Notes under the pieces: generated by a model
The model's input: the letters and a program-made list of their open reading frames with translations, nothing else
Database searches by the model: none
Told to the model about the DNA's origin: nothing
Shown here: positions 36,172 to 45,341 of the stretch, piece after piece
Layout: each line of letters begins with the position of its first letter
Numbering within the stretch: the first letter of the stretch is position 1
Source: Candidatus Nitrososphaera gargensis Ga9.2
GTDB lineage: Archaea; Thermoproteota; Nitrososphaeria; Nitrososphaerales; Nitrososphaeraceae
Assembly (NCBI RefSeq): GCF_000303155.1
Contig: NC_018719.1
Location: 434,001-498,000, forward strand
Direction of reading: 5' to 3'
DNA length: 64,000 bases
Made by a program: the position numbers and the translations under genes

Positions 36172-36880
36172 GCACGAACACACCATGACCGATATTGCTG
36201 ACATTGGCATGATGCAGCTTGCAGATTCTTTCTTTCCAACAGGCATGTATACAACCTCCAGCGGGCTGGAGGCCATATTCTACAGCGAAAGGAAAAAAAT
36301 GAGTCCGGACGAACTTCGGGACTTGGTCAAGGTATTTCTCGAACACCAGATAGGCCCTGCGGACTGCACCGCGCTTGGGAACGCCTACGAGCATGCTTCT
36401 AAAGGTAATCTTGACATGCTGCTGGAAGTAGATAATACGATACATGCAATGAAGCTCGTCAAAGAAATCAGAGAAGCATCTTCAAGATCGGGCACCCAGA
36501 TGCTAAGATGCATCCATTCATTTTCCCAGACTAACAAGTTACTTGGTGGCTATCTGGCTGCACTAAAAGAAGGCAAGGGGCATGGAACGTATCCAGTCGC
36601 GCTTGCCATAGCCGCAAACGTTTTTTCCATCCCAAAACGCAAGGCCGGCATAATGATGCTCTATTCGTTTTCTGTGAGTATCATCGGAGCAGCGCTGCGC
36701 CTAGGGATGCTGCAGCATTTCGACGGCCAGAGGATCATTGACGAATTAAAGCCGATCATATCAAAGACTGTCGAGTCCTATATCGACAGATCGATAGAAG
36801 GAATCTGGCAGTTTGCTCCCCAACTTGATATCATCCAGATGACGCATGAAAGAATGAGCAGTAAAATGTTTATTACTTGA
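36161..36880 (+). CDS. ureF: Urease accessory protein UreF
   Basis: 239 residues from ATG at 36161, overlapping the end of ureE; ATGs at 36143 and 36155 and a TTG at 36134 are also open. The family phrases are LADSFFPTGMYTTSSGLEAIF (UreF N-terminal motif), LGNAYEHASKGNL, and HGTYPVALAIAANVF. UreF with UreD forms the scaffold that recruits UreG onto apo-urease. Codon use matches its neighbours. Confidence 0.93.
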   Translation: MSTEHEHTMTDIADIGMMQLADSFFPTGMYTTSSGLEAIFYSERKKMSPDELRDLVKVFLEHQIGPADCTALGNAYEHASKGNLDMLLEVDNTIHAMKLVKEIREASSRSGTQMLRCIHSFSQTNKLLGGYLAALKEGKGHGTYPVALAIAANVFSIPKRKAGIMMLYSFSVSIIGAALRLGMLQHFDGQRIIDELKPIISKTVESYIDRSIEGIWQFAPQLDIIQMTHERMSSKMFIT

Positions 36881-36896
36881 ATGCTAATAATTTAGT

Positions 36897-36901
36897 GGAG
36901 G
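36897..36901 (+). promoter_or_regulatory. Ribosome-binding site deciding the ureG start
   Basis: ggagg located 9 nt before TTG at 36911. This supports the TTG as the true ureG start even though no ATG is used. Confidence 0.6.
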
Positions 36902-36910
36902 CACCAAAAA

Positions 36911-37567
36911 TTGAGTAAAACTAGAATTCCAAGGGTCGGCGTTGGAGGTCCTGTCGGTTCAGGCAAGACAATGCTGATAGAAAAGGTGGTTCCTGTTCTG
37001 TCTGCAAGGGGCTACAAGGTTGGCATAATTTCAAACGACGTGGTTTCAAAGGAAGATGCGGATAGAATGCGCAGAAACCTTGCTCAGGAGCAGCATCTCA
37101 TGCCAGAGGACCTAGTCATTGGGCTGGCCACTGGGGGCTGCCCGCACACAGCGGTAAGAGAGGATCCTTCAATGAACCTATCAGTCGTTGAGGAGATGGA
37201 ATTGAAGCATGGATACCTTGACATGATCATGATAGAAAGCGGCGGAGACAATATCACCACTACCTTTAGTCCTGCCTTGGCGGATTATTTCATTTACATT
37301 ATTGATGTATCGGGCGGAGACAAGTATCCTAGAAAGAGGGGCCTTGGAATAGAAACATGCGACCTGCTTGTGATAAACAAGATAGATCTAGCACCACTTG
37401 TCGGGGCTGACCTGTCTGTAATGGATAGAGATGCCAAGATCGTCAGAGGCAGCAAGCCCCATGTATTTGTAAACTGCAAAACAGGCGAGGGCATATCCAA
37501 AGTTGCAGAGCACCTAATCAGAGATGTTTTATTTGAGTCGCCACCCAAAGCCATTGCTAGACGCTGA
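36911..37567 (+). CDS. ureG: Urease accessory GTPase UreG
   Basis: 218 residues, TTG start. The P-loop GGPVGSGKT is near residues 12-20. The CPH metal-binding motif sits in TGGCPHTAVRED, followed by MIESGGDNITTTFSP and VINKIDLAPLVGADL (G4). It hydrolyses GTP to drive nickel and carbonate insertion into UreC. The end overlaps the ureD start. Confidence 0.96.
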   Translation: MSKTRIPRVGVGGPVGSGKTMLIEKVVPVLSARGYKVGIISNDVVSKEDADRMRRNLAQEQHLMPEDLVIGLATGGCPHTAVREDPSMNLSVVEEMELKHGYLDMIMIESGGDNITTTFSPALADYFIYIIDVSGGDKYPRKRGLGIETCDLLVINKIDLAPLVGADLSVMDRDAKIVRGSKPHVFVNCKTGEGISKVAEHLIRDVLFESPPKAIARR

Positions 37568-38513
37568 AAAGTCCTTGGAAGATGTAAACAAGCTAGAGTA
37601 TTACGTACCGTCAAGCATTCCCCCGGAGGTACTGGCATATGCATCAACGCTTGATCAGCTAGGCGTGGGGAAGGCTGGCAAACTAGGTGGCCTCATACTG
37701 AAGCTGGAAAAAGATGAAGTATCGGGCAAAACGGCCGTGAAGCAACAGTATTCCAGAGTCCCTCTTTACACTCAAAGGGCGTTATATTTGGAGGAAGCAC
37801 TCCCGTCGATGGCCTACATGTACATTATTTCCCCATCAGGCGGCATACTGCAAGGAGACCGCTACAGGATGGACATAACGCTGAGAAGGGAGGCAATGGC
37901 TCATCTTACTACTCAGGGGGCCACCAGGATATATAGGATGGAAAAGAATTTTGCGACCCAGATCGTAAATATCACAGTAGAACAAGGTTGCTACCTTGAA
38001 TATATCCCAGACCAGATAATTCCATACAGAAATTCAAGGTTCTACCAGATTGCAAATCTACATGTCCATGATAATGCTACCTTGGTGTATTCGGAGATGG
38101 TGACTCCTGGTAGGGTGGCAGGAGGGGAGCATTTTGATTATGATATCTGCTACATGAAAACCGTCGCAAAGAACCAGAAGGAGCGCCTGAGGTACTATGA
38201 TGTTGCAATCTTGGAGCCCAAGAAGCGCAACATGGGGGCCTTTGGAGTATTGGAAAAGCTTGATGTTTTTGGCACCGTCTATGTCCTTACGGAAACGGAG
38301 AAAGTTTTGGAACTTTACGAAGAAATAAGCCGAGAAATCCGGAGGGTTGGAGGATTCTCTGGTGGCGCATCTATTCTGCCAGATAATAATGGCATCATTA
38401 TAAGGTTGCTTGGCAGCACGGCAAGCGAAGTAAGGTCTGTGATCTTTGAAGTTGTAAGGTCGGTGAGAAAGGTGGTGCTGAATGCCCCATTCAGTGGAAT
38501 TAGGAAAGGCTGA
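37524..38513 (+). CDS. ureD: Urease accessory protein UreD/UreH
   Basis: 329 residues from ATG at 37524, within the end of ureG. The family's central phrase LYLEEALPSMAYMYIISPSGGILQGDRYRMDI and the following TTQGATRIYRM, LEYIPDQIIPYRNSRFYQ and SEMVTPGR blocks are present. It binds UreF and contacts apo-urease. It is the last gene of the operon. The N-terminal 60 residues are longer than usual and may reflect a later start. Confidence 0.93.
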   Translation: MFYLSRHPKPLLDAEKSLEDVNKLEYYVPSSIPPEVLAYASTLDQLGVGKAGKLGGLILKLEKDEVSGKTAVKQQYSRVPLYTQRALYLEEALPSMAYMYIISPSGGILQGDRYRMDITLRREAMAHLTTQGATRIYRMEKNFATQIVNITVEQGCYLEYIPDQIIPYRNSRFYQIANLHVHDNATLVYSEMVTPGRVAGGEHFDYDICYMKTVAKNQKERLRYYDVAILEPKKRNMGAFGVLEKLDVFGTVYVLTETEKVLELYEEISREIRRVGGFSGGASILPDNNGIIIRLLGSTASEVRSVIFEVVRSVRKVVLNAPFSGIRKG

Positions 38514-38611
38514 CTGACTGGGACGCAGCCATGGGCGAATCCTGACTTTAGCCAAAACCAATCTTCCATGAGATAATACTTTGAATTGAGAATTCAGTAC
38601 TTTTCTCTGAA

Positions 38612-38624
38612 TTTCATAAATAAT
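38612..38624 (+). promoter_or_regulatory. Putative TATA box of the small acidic gene
   Basis: tttcataaataat centred about 26 nt before the ATG at 38644, suggesting leaderless transcription. Confidence 0.45.
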
Positions 38625-38643
38625 CTCCGGACCAATGCAAACC

Positions 38644-38796
38644 ATGTCTGAAGAAAAAGAAATGACAGATGAACAAAAGGCAAAGGGGTATGGCACTACG
38701 AGGCATGGCAGTCATCTTACAAAGACGTCAGAAGGTGCAGCATCTTCAGAAGAGGTCGAGGAATCAGGCGGAAAAGAACCTCACGAAATAAAATAG
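38644..38796 (+). CDS. Small hydrophilic protein (50 aa)
   Basis: MSEEKEMTDEQKAKGYGTTR... ends ...EEVEESGGKEPHEIK. It is highly charged with no hydrophobic core, so probably disordered. It has a well-placed TATA box and ATG, and good codon use for its length. Function unknown. Confidence 0.5.
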   Translation: MSEEKEMTDEQKAKGYGTTRHGSHLTKTSEGAASSEEVEESGGKEPHEIK

Positions 38797-38985
38797 CAAC
38801 AAAATATTGGAACAGTTGACGAGAAATCTCTAGTGCAGACAGGCTTCGCATCTGATGCATTAGTGCTTGTCTGCAATGCCTGAAGTAAGTCATGATCTTA
38901 TTTTATTCAGAATTGAAGTGTTCTTCTTCTTCTATAAGATTAGACCATTTACTACTTATGGCAGGTATGATAAAAACCCTCTGTC

Positions 38986-39270
38986 ATGTCTAGCAGCTAT
39001 GTCAGAATTGGCGTCAACACTGCTGGATTTGAACGCTACACTCCACTCCAGCAAGCCATCGAATTGCTGCAGAGACTCGAAAAAAGGAGTAGCAATGCAG
39101 AAAAGTTGGCTAGAGAGCTCGGCACCGAGGAGAACTTCATCAGCCATTTCATTAGATTTCTGCATGACATGCAATGGATCAGGTCCGATAATCGTGAGCT
39201 ATGGTGCATAACCGAAAAGGGCGGTGTATGGCTGCATAATATTCAGGATATGCTGGAAGATAACAGGTAA
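38986..39270 (+). CDS. Small winged-helix DNA-binding protein
   Basis: 94 residues. ERYTPLQQAIELLQRLEKRSSNAEKLARELGTEENFISHFIRFLHDMQWIRSDNRELWCITEKGG has the helix-helix-wing layout of a winged helix, with GTEENFISHFIRFL as recognition helix and LWCITEKG as the wing. A single-domain regulator is likely. It sits between the urease operon and the nickel transporter, so metal or nitrogen regulation is conceivable but unproven. Confidence 0.65.
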   Translation: MSSSYVRIGVNTAGFERYTPLQQAIELLQRLEKRSSNAEKLARELGTEENFISHFIRFLHDMQWIRSDNRELWCITEKGGVWLHNIQDMLEDNR

Positions 39271-39305
39271 CAATAATAGCGACGAATGATTCGCGTCTCT
39301 TCTTT

Positions 39306-39458
39306 TTACCTTCTTCCTGTTATTAAAAACTCGGTGATTCTGACTTTATGCCCACTTTCTTCTTTGTGCAGATCAGCAAGCCACTTTGAATCGAAAACAC
39401 CTTCGCAATCTTCACACCAAGCAGTTACGCTTTTCCGGTGCTTGTCAAATGCATTCAT
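39306..39458 (-). CDS. Mini C2H2 zinc-finger protein
   Basis: 50 residues from ATG at 39458; a longer start at 39500 overlaps TATA-like tttata and is less likely. VTAWCEDCEGVFDSKWLADLHKEESGH gives CxxC then H-x5-H in finger spacing. It is one of several tiny one-finger proteins in this window. Confidence 0.55.
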   Translation of the reverse strand: MNAFDKHRKSVTAWCEDCEGVFDSKWLADLHKEESGHKVRITEFLITGRR

Positions 39459-39540
39459 TATCGAGCTGAAAAATATATCACGACTGAATGTTATAAACAT
39501 TTGCAGGTAGCATTGCTGGTGGTGTAAAATACTATGCTGG

Positions 39541-39759
39541 CTAGCGGACGGTTATTTCTGCACTGATAGGAATCCCGTTTGCAGAGACATGTTTCAAAAA
39601 ATTGATGAACTTTGCGTAGCAATCAGTTCCTTCAAATGTTTGCGTGGTAAGCACGCCGGGCATCAGGGATGCATGGAGAGTTATAGAATCAGCACTTAAT
39701 ACAAGCTGCATTTGCTTGACCTGATTCTCATCAGTAGTAGGTTCCATACCATATCTCAT
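39541..39759 (-). CDS. Hypothetical protein
   Basis: 72 residues: MRYGMEPTTDENQVKQMQLVLSAD... with SITLHASLMPGVLTTQTFEGTDCYAKFINFLKHVSANG. It looks like a small alpha/beta domain. It is divergent from the nickel transporter with 44 nt between starts; AT-rich taattaataaat in the gap may be a shared promoter. No family is recognised. Confidence 0.5.
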   Translation of the reverse strand: MRYGMEPTTDENQVKQMQLVLSADSITLHASLMPGVLTTQTFEGTDCYAKFINFLKHVSANGIPISAEITVR

Positions 39760-39803
39760 TCTGTAACAATTTATTAATTATTTAGAGCAACTAATTTCAA
39801 AAT

Positions 39804-40511
39804 ATGCAGCAAGATCCAGTTCTGCTGGGTATAATCGCGTTTGGTCTATTGCACGGATTGAACCCATCGCATGGCTGGACGGTTGCAGTATTGTATTCTA
39901 TTCGCAGCAAGGCGCCGCTGCGCAGCAGCATTATCAGTTCTGGAATAATTGCTGGTGCACACTTTTTTTCTTCTATTGTTGTTGTGGTCGCGTTCATTCT
40001 TGTTACAACATTTGTGGAGGTGCCACAGCTCTACCTCAACTATGTTGTAGCAGCCGCCTTGGCAGTATTGGCGTACATCTTTTGGAAGGAAAAAGGTACT
40101 GATGTCGTAGAATCACAGCATGGACATCTGCATCATGACATCATGGGACACACAGAGCACAAGCATTTGCACTGGCATGAAGATACCGGCAACCATGTCC
40201 ATTTGCATGTGCACGAAAAGATATTCGTGCCTACCCTGGCTGCGATGGCAGGGCTTGCCTTGGCATTGGGTTTTGCGCATGAGGAAGAATTTGTCATCCT
40301 TACGCTTGCAGTTGGCGGCGTTAATCCCCTTTTCCTGATGCTGGCCTATGCAACTGCAGTTTCTGCTTCACTCATTGGGACAACCGTACTGGCCGTCAAA
40401 ATATATGCGCGTATAGAACGTAGAGTAATCAGATATGCAAAGTATCTTCCCAAGGTAAGTGCAGTAATACTGGCCGCAATGGCGGCAGGCTTTGCGCTTG
40501 GTGTCCTTTAG
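39804..40511 (+). CDS. Nickel/cobalt transporter with His-rich loop (NiCoT/RcnA-UreH type)
   Basis: 235 residues, six or so spans. The first span region GLLHGLNPSHGWTVAVLYS carries the family's H...PxH motif. A cytoplasmic loop is extremely His-rich (SQHGHLHHDIMGHTEHKHLHWHEDTGNHVHLHVHE). FAHEEEFVILTLAVGG is a further conserved block. Placement next to the urease operon argues for nickel uptake supplying urease. Some relatives export metal, so direction is inferred. Confidence 0.8.
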   Translation: MQQDPVLLGIIAFGLLHGLNPSHGWTVAVLYSIRSKAPLRSSIISSGIIAGAHFFSSIVVVVAFILVTTFVEVPQLYLNYVVAAALAVLAYIFWKEKGTDVVESQHGHLHHDIMGHTEHKHLHWHEDTGNHVHLHVHEKIFVPTLAAMAGLALALGFAHEEEFVILTLAVGGVNPLFLMLAYATAVSASLIGTTVLAVKIYARIERRVIRYAKYLPKVSAVILAAMAAGFALGVL

Positions 40512-40553
40512 GAAAAAATATTCAATGAATGATAAGACGATGCTGCAAATGCC

Positions 40554-41516
40554 TTACATCTTTGCCTTGATCAGCGCGGCATATATGAATGGCAAGAGCG
40601 TAGTTGCCTCGCCGTGGATGGTAACCTGCCTTGCCTTGGCAGTCACTTTGCCCCACGATATCGCCTCCGCTACAAGGGCGCCACTCAGGCTCCCGTCCCA
40701 TTCAGGCGCCGTGGTAATGTAGACAGCATAGTCAAGCCCGCCCCTGAACTGGTTCCACCAGAGCGTGTGGTGCTTTGAAATGCCGCCGCCTATCATGAAC
40801 GCGCCAGACCTTTTGGCTTCAAAGACAATGTCAGATAGCTTGCTCTGGTCCTTCAGGATGTCCACCTTGAAGTCCTTGTGCTGCTGGTAAAAGAACCAGA
40901 CCTGGCTGCCTACGGCGCCATCAACGATGCCGGGCACTATCACTGGGATTCTGTTCTTGTGGGCCCAGTACAGGAATGATGACTTGTCAAGCGTGCTCCC
41001 GATATAGTCGGTTATCTCGTATGTCGAAACGCTGCGTTTGCCTTCCTTGTACATATCTGCCAAGCACTTTTGGATCTTTTCTTCGATGAGCGGGCCATAG
41101 TTGCCCATGGGAACCAGCACGTTGCCAAGTCTGTGGATATCCTTGTCAAGCAGCATCCCGTCGTCCATTCTAAAGTCGCCGGCGTAGTACTTGTCGTAGG
41201 CCCTTGCAATGTCGTGATCGAGTGCGCCGCATGTAGTGATAATGACATCACACATTTTGTTTCTTACCATGTCGCGGATAATGCCTCTTGCTCCAGTCGA
41301 CATCAGCGCGCCCACAAAGGACATGAACTTGGTGCAACTCTTGTCGTCTATCATCCTGCGCAGGATATCGACGCCATCGGCAAGGTTCCGTGACTCAAAG
41401 CCTCCAGAACGGGTCATGCTGGAAAAGATGGAATTGACATCATCATTCTGTTCAATCGAGTAATCTCTTACTGGGCTGCGTAAAAGTTCCTTATCCTTTT
41501 TCGCTCTGCCGGCCAT
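40554..41516 (-). CDS. dys: Deoxyhypusine synthase
   Basis: 320 residues. NAD- and spermidine-binding blocks are FMSFVGALMSTGARGII, DVIITTCGALDHDIAR and IPVIVPGIVDGAVGS. The catalytic lysine is in GGGISKHHTLWWN, followed by DYAVYITTAPEWDGSLSGA. It transfers the aminobutyl group of spermidine to a lysine of aIF5A, making deoxyhypusine needed for translation of difficult sequences. A second family member with altered motifs is at 43056. Confidence 0.93.
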   Translation of the reverse strand: MAGRAKKDKELLRSPVRDYSIEQNDDVNSIFSSMTRSGGFESRNLADGVDILRRMIDDKSCTKFMSFVGALMSTGARGIIRDMVRNKMCDVIITTCGALDHDIARAYDKYYAGDFRMDDGMLLDKDIHRLGNVLVPMGNYGPLIEEKIQKCLADMYKEGKRSVSTYEITDYIGSTLDKSSFLYWAHKNRIPVIVPGIVDGAVGSQVWFFYQQHKDFKVDILKDQSKLSDIVFEAKRSGAFMIGGGISKHHTLWWNQFRGGLDYAVYITTAPEWDGSLSGALVAEAISWGKVTAKARQVTIHGEATTLLPFIYAALIKAKM

Positions 41517-41566
41517 TGCAGGCTCTGTCAGGGCGCCTAGACTAATGAGTCTTTCTTGCTATCTAT

Positions 41567-42807
41567 TTAGCTTCCTCTTTTTTCCACCAGTACTGCTGGT
41601 TCAGGCGGCGGGTCCTTTCTATATGCCAGCTTGAGCCAGACAGGCGTGATTATCGTGCTCACAGCAACCATAATTACCCTGGTGCTGAACAGGTTGGTCG
41701 ATAGGACTCCTGCAGACGCGCCTGTTGCCACAACTATAAGTCCAACTTCGCCCCTTGATATCATGCCTATTCCTACTTTCATCGCTTTTCTCCTGTCCTT
41801 CAGAAATATTATTGATAGAAGCCCGCAGTCGACCAGCTTTGTTCCAACTGCCACTGCGATTGTGATGCCTGCTAGGGCCAACACTTTGACGTTGACTCCC
41901 CTGAGATCCACTCTGGCACCTATTATCGCAAAGAAGAGGGGGCAAAAACAATGTCCAGTTTCTCTGCGTATTGCCTTATCTGCTGGAAGGCCTTGGAGGC
42001 AGTTACTGCCATGCCGGCAGCAAAAGCGCCTACTATTGGCGACAGGCCTGCAAAGGATGCTGCTCCGGAAACTGCAAAACAGGCCGCCGTCGCTGCGACT
42101 TCTGTACTTCCATGCGGCTTCCAGATTTCCAAGTTCAAGAGGCGTGGTATTGCAACAACTGAAGCTACGAGTGTGGCGGCATAGATCCCAAGAATCTGCA
42201 AAAGGGACAGGGCAACGCCGTTGATATTGGGGTTGATGTTTCCTGTCCTGACCATGGTGAGAACCACGGACAGCACTGTAATAGCCAGCACGTCGTCTGC
42301 GACTGCCGCACCCAAGATGAGCCTGCCTTCTCTGGATTGCAGCCTTCCAAGCTCGCTCAATACTTTGACTGAGATGGCTATGTTGGTGGCTATCAGGGCC
42401 GTGGCCACAATTATCACATGCAGCGACTCGATGCCTATTGAGACAAATACGAAATAGCCTACAAAGAACGGAGCGACTACCCCGAGAGCTCCTACTGTAA
42501 ACGATGGGGCACCGAGCTTCATGAGCTCCTTTGGAGTGGTTCCCATCCCTGCCACAAAAAGAATAATGATCGCCGAGATTTCACCAATAATGAGCACCGT
42601 TTCGTCAAGCATGACTATAGGGCGCCCGTCGATGAGCAACAGGCCGCCGATGGCAAAGGGGCCTATTATGATGCCAGCAATTATCTCTCCCAAGACTATG
42701 GGCTGCTTCATCCTCTGTACCAATCTTGCCATGAGCTTAGCGGCAAAGAGCAGTATGGTTAGAGTGACGAGAACTTGAAGGACATGTTCAGTAGCCAAGC
42801 ATAGCAC
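41567..42807 (-). pseudogene. CPA2-type cation/proton antiporter, one frameshift
   Basis: The 5' frame (42807 down to 41923) gives a multi-span protein with LGEIIAGIIIGPFAIGG, ILGAAVADDVLAITVLSVVL (the DD motif) and SPIVGAFAAGMAV. At EKLDIVFAP it meets a run of five C (41938-41942, G on the plus strand) and closes. Adding one C restores PLFFAIIGARVDLRGVNV and joins the second frame to its end at 41567, including KVGIGMISRGEVGLIV. This gives about 413 residues. It is either a true frameshift or a homopolymer read error. The rest is well preserved. Confidence 0.85.
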
Positions 42808-43024
42808 TATCCTCAGCTAGAATAATAATATCAAAAGAAGACTTTTCCAATTGGCTGGCCCTGTCCTGGCTAGGATCAGGTTGATTTTATTATTTTTCCC
42901 TACTCGCTAGAACATCAGTCATGCTATTATCTCACATTATCATCACTTCTGACAATGCCAGCTTTACCAATAATGACGACGACGAATTGCACAAACAACA
43001 TCGCCCTTGGTAAGCAGTAGTGAA

Positions 43025-43034
43025 TTTTTAATAG
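43025..43034 (+). promoter_or_regulatory. TATA box of the second deoxyhypusine-synthase-like gene
   Basis: tttttaatag centred 27 nt before GTG at 43056, giving a leaderless transcript and supporting the GTG start. Confidence 0.5.
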
Positions 43035-43055
43035 AGGTGTCTTTGTAGCAAAATA

Positions 43056-44126
43056 GTGGACAGCAGGCATACATTCACCGGCAGGAAAATTGATCCCCAA
43101 AAAGTTTCTGCAAACATGACCGTTCCAGACCTGATCAGGTTTTACGGCTCGACCGGCTACAACGCGCGCCGGCTTGCCGAAGCTGCAGAGATACTGCAGG
43201 ACATGATAGACACCAACTCGACTGTCTGCCTGACCCTCGCAGGTGCAATGACCCCGATCGGGCTTGGCCGGACAATCTCGGAAATGATAGAGAAGGGCTT
43301 TATAGACTGGATCGTGGCGACCGGTGCCAATGTCTATCATGACCTCCATTTCGCTTACGACCTGCCAGTGAGGCAGGGCCATTTTGACGTTGACGACGAC
43401 ATCCTTTACGCAAAGCAGATTGTGAGGATTTATGACGTTTACATAAAGGAGATGGGAACGCTCCAGGCGCAGGACCTGATAGTGCAGAAGGAGATCAGGA
43501 GGGCAAAGGACATGCCGCCCAATGCGTCCACGGCCGATATCGCCTACGCGCTTGGCAAGGCGGCAAAGGAAAATGCCAAGCATCCGGAAAAGTCATTTCT
43601 GGTCAAGGCGTACGAGCACAAGGTGCCAGTGTACATGCCAGCGATAAGCGACTCGTCGATCGGCCTCAACATGCTGCCGCTCCTGTTCGAAGGCAAGGGC
43701 GTGTTTCCAAACGTCATACTTGATGTCGCCGAGTCTGCCGCCATCCTGTGGAAGAGCGATAGGTCAGGCGGGCTTGAGCTTGGCGGCGGGGTTCCCAAGA
43801 ACTTTTTCCAGCAGACCGGGCCTGCACTGTACCAGATCCTAAAGATAAAGGAGGGCGGACAGGACTACCTCATACAGCTGACAGACGCACGACCGGACAC
43901 AGGCGGGCTCTCTGGCGCTACGCTGCAGGAGGGCAAGAGCTGGGGCAAGATCAAGACCTCTCATAGGGGCAACGTCATCGTCTATGGCGACTCGTCTGTC
44001 TACTTTCCGCTGCTCTGCTCATACGCAATGTCTGTGTGCAGCCCAAGGAAGCACAAGCAGCTGTACGAAAAAAAGGATGCATGGGTAGAGGAAATGAAAA
44101 GGACATACTTTAAGAACAAGAAATAG
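43056..44126 (+). CDS. Deoxyhypusine-synthase-like protein (divergent paralog)
   Basis: 356 residues, GTG start. The fold signatures are TVCLTLAGAMTPIGLGRTISEMIEKGFIDWIVATGANVYHD, VPVYMPAISDSSIGLN and GLELGGGVPKNFFQQ. The lysine equivalent to the catalytic one is kept but is followed by N-F rather than H-H, and DARPDTGGLSGA replaces TAPEWDGSLSGA. Such deoxyhypusine-synthase-like proteins are widespread and may use other amines (homospermidine-type chemistry) rather than aIF5A. The substrate is unknown. Confidence 0.85.
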   Translation: MDSRHTFTGRKIDPQKVSANMTVPDLIRFYGSTGYNARRLAEAAEILQDMIDTNSTVCLTLAGAMTPIGLGRTISEMIEKGFIDWIVATGANVYHDLHFAYDLPVRQGHFDVDDDILYAKQIVRIYDVYIKEMGTLQAQDLIVQKEIRRAKDMPPNASTADIAYALGKAAKENAKHPEKSFLVKAYEHKVPVYMPAISDSSIGLNMLPLLFEGKGVFPNVILDVAESAAILWKSDRSGGLELGGGVPKNFFQQTGPALYQILKIKEGGQDYLIQLTDARPDTGGLSGATLQEGKSWGKIKTSHRGNVIVYGDSSVYFPLLCSYAMSVCSPRKHKQLYEKKDAWVEEMKRTYFKNKK

Positions 44127-44139
44127 AGAGTCAGTCATA

Positions 44140-44526
44140 TCACGCAAAGCTTTCTGTCTTGGCCATCCATTTCCCGGATCTCTTGACAGTCTCTATCTGG
44201 CCGACAAGCTTGCCATTTGAATATACCTTGCCATATTCAGAGGAGCTCCCAAACATCGCCGACAGGAGGTCGCGCTTTTCGTGGTAGCCGGACTCGATCA
44301 CCTTGGCGCGCATCTTGCCGCTTGCCTTTTGGATGATGCTGCGCGCAGCGGACCAGTCACCGGTCCAGACTATCATTTCAAAGTTTCCGAATTTGGTAGT
44401 CTGCATCGTGTAGCCTGACAGTTTTGCTTCAAACTTTTGGCCATTCTTTTTCGCCTGAGCGTTCATCCACTCGACGATCTCTTGCGCTTTGCCCTGCTCT
44501 ACTCCGAAACTGTCAGCTCCGGCCAA
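44140..44526 (-). CDS. Hypothetical protein
   Basis: 128 residues. It starts MAGADSFGVEQGKAQEIVEWMNAQAKKNG and has GYTMQTTKFGNFEMIVWTGDWSAAR, an alpha/beta pattern with conserved-looking aromatics, then a C-terminal strand pair (GKVYSNGKLVGQIETVKRSGKWMAK). No family is recognised. It is convergent with the DHS-like gene (13-nt gap). Confidence 0.6.
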   Translation of the reverse strand: MAGADSFGVEQGKAQEIVEWMNAQAKKNGQKFEAKLSGYTMQTTKFGNFEMIVWTGDWSAARSIIQKASGKMRAKVIESGYHEKRDLLSAMFGSSSEYGKVYSNGKLVGQIETVKRSGKWMAKTESFA

Positions 44527-44582
44527 CTCTTATTCAAACACCTTGCAGCGTATTTAATTGTAAATACTTTTCAGCTTATCAT

Positions 44583-45341
44583 ATATGTTACATATGAAGA
44601 GGAAGAGCGCAAGACAACCGATAAACTTCAGCTCAAGCTGCTGTCAAAAGAAAAATTGCAGGGCACAGACATAATGACGTTCAGGCTTGCCCGAGGTCCG
44701 TTGGATTATGCCGCAGGACAGTATGTGCGTTCTTCAAGCTAGACGGAGTTTCAGGGGATCTCAAAGGGCCAATCAGGCACTTTACGATTGCATCCTCGCC
44801 AACCGAGCAGGATTACATCTTGATAATCACCATAATAAGGGACAGCCTGTACAAGCAAAAGCTGGCATCGCTGACCGATGGCACAGAAATCCTTGCATGG
44901 GGGCCGTAGAGAGAGTTTGTGCTGCATGACGATCAAAGCCGGCAATATTTCTGTCAGGCGGGATCGGGGTCACACCGTTTAGAAGCATGATAAAATACGC
45001 CACAGATAGATGCTTGCCTCTCAAGATAGTGATGTTTGACTCTAACAGGAATGAAAGCAACATCCTGTACAAACAGGAATTTGATAGGTGGGCTCTGGAC
45101 AATAAAAAACCTAAAGATAATCTACACAGTCACGGACGAAAACGCCGTAGGATCATGGAGCGGGAAGCGTGGCAGGATAAACAAAGAAATGATTACAAGA
45201 CACCTTGGCAGCGACGAGATTGCAAACGCTATTTTCTATATCTGCGGCCCGCCGGCCATGCTCAAGGCAATGCAAGAGCTGCTGCAAGAATTTCAGGTGC
45301 AAGAAGAAAGGATCAAGGTTAAAGAGTTTACGGGCTACTGA
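44583..45341 (+). pseudogene. FAD/NAD(P)-binding oxidoreductase (ferredoxin reductase fold), decayed
   Basis: Stitched frames give LQLKLLSKEKLQGTDIMTFRL and GPLDYAAGQYV, then FFKLDG and RHFTIASSPTEQDY (flavin motif RxFTxxS). Next are AWGP, a TAG stop, EFVLHDD, and SGGIGVTPFRSMIKYA (NAD ribose motif). The relic ends AIFYICGPPAMLKAMQELL with KEFTGY. At least three frameshifts (near 44730, 44950 and 45108) plus one nonsense codon are needed. An FNR-like electron-transfer enzyme was lost. Its last bases overlap the convergent glucoamylase-like gene. Confidence 0.85.
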
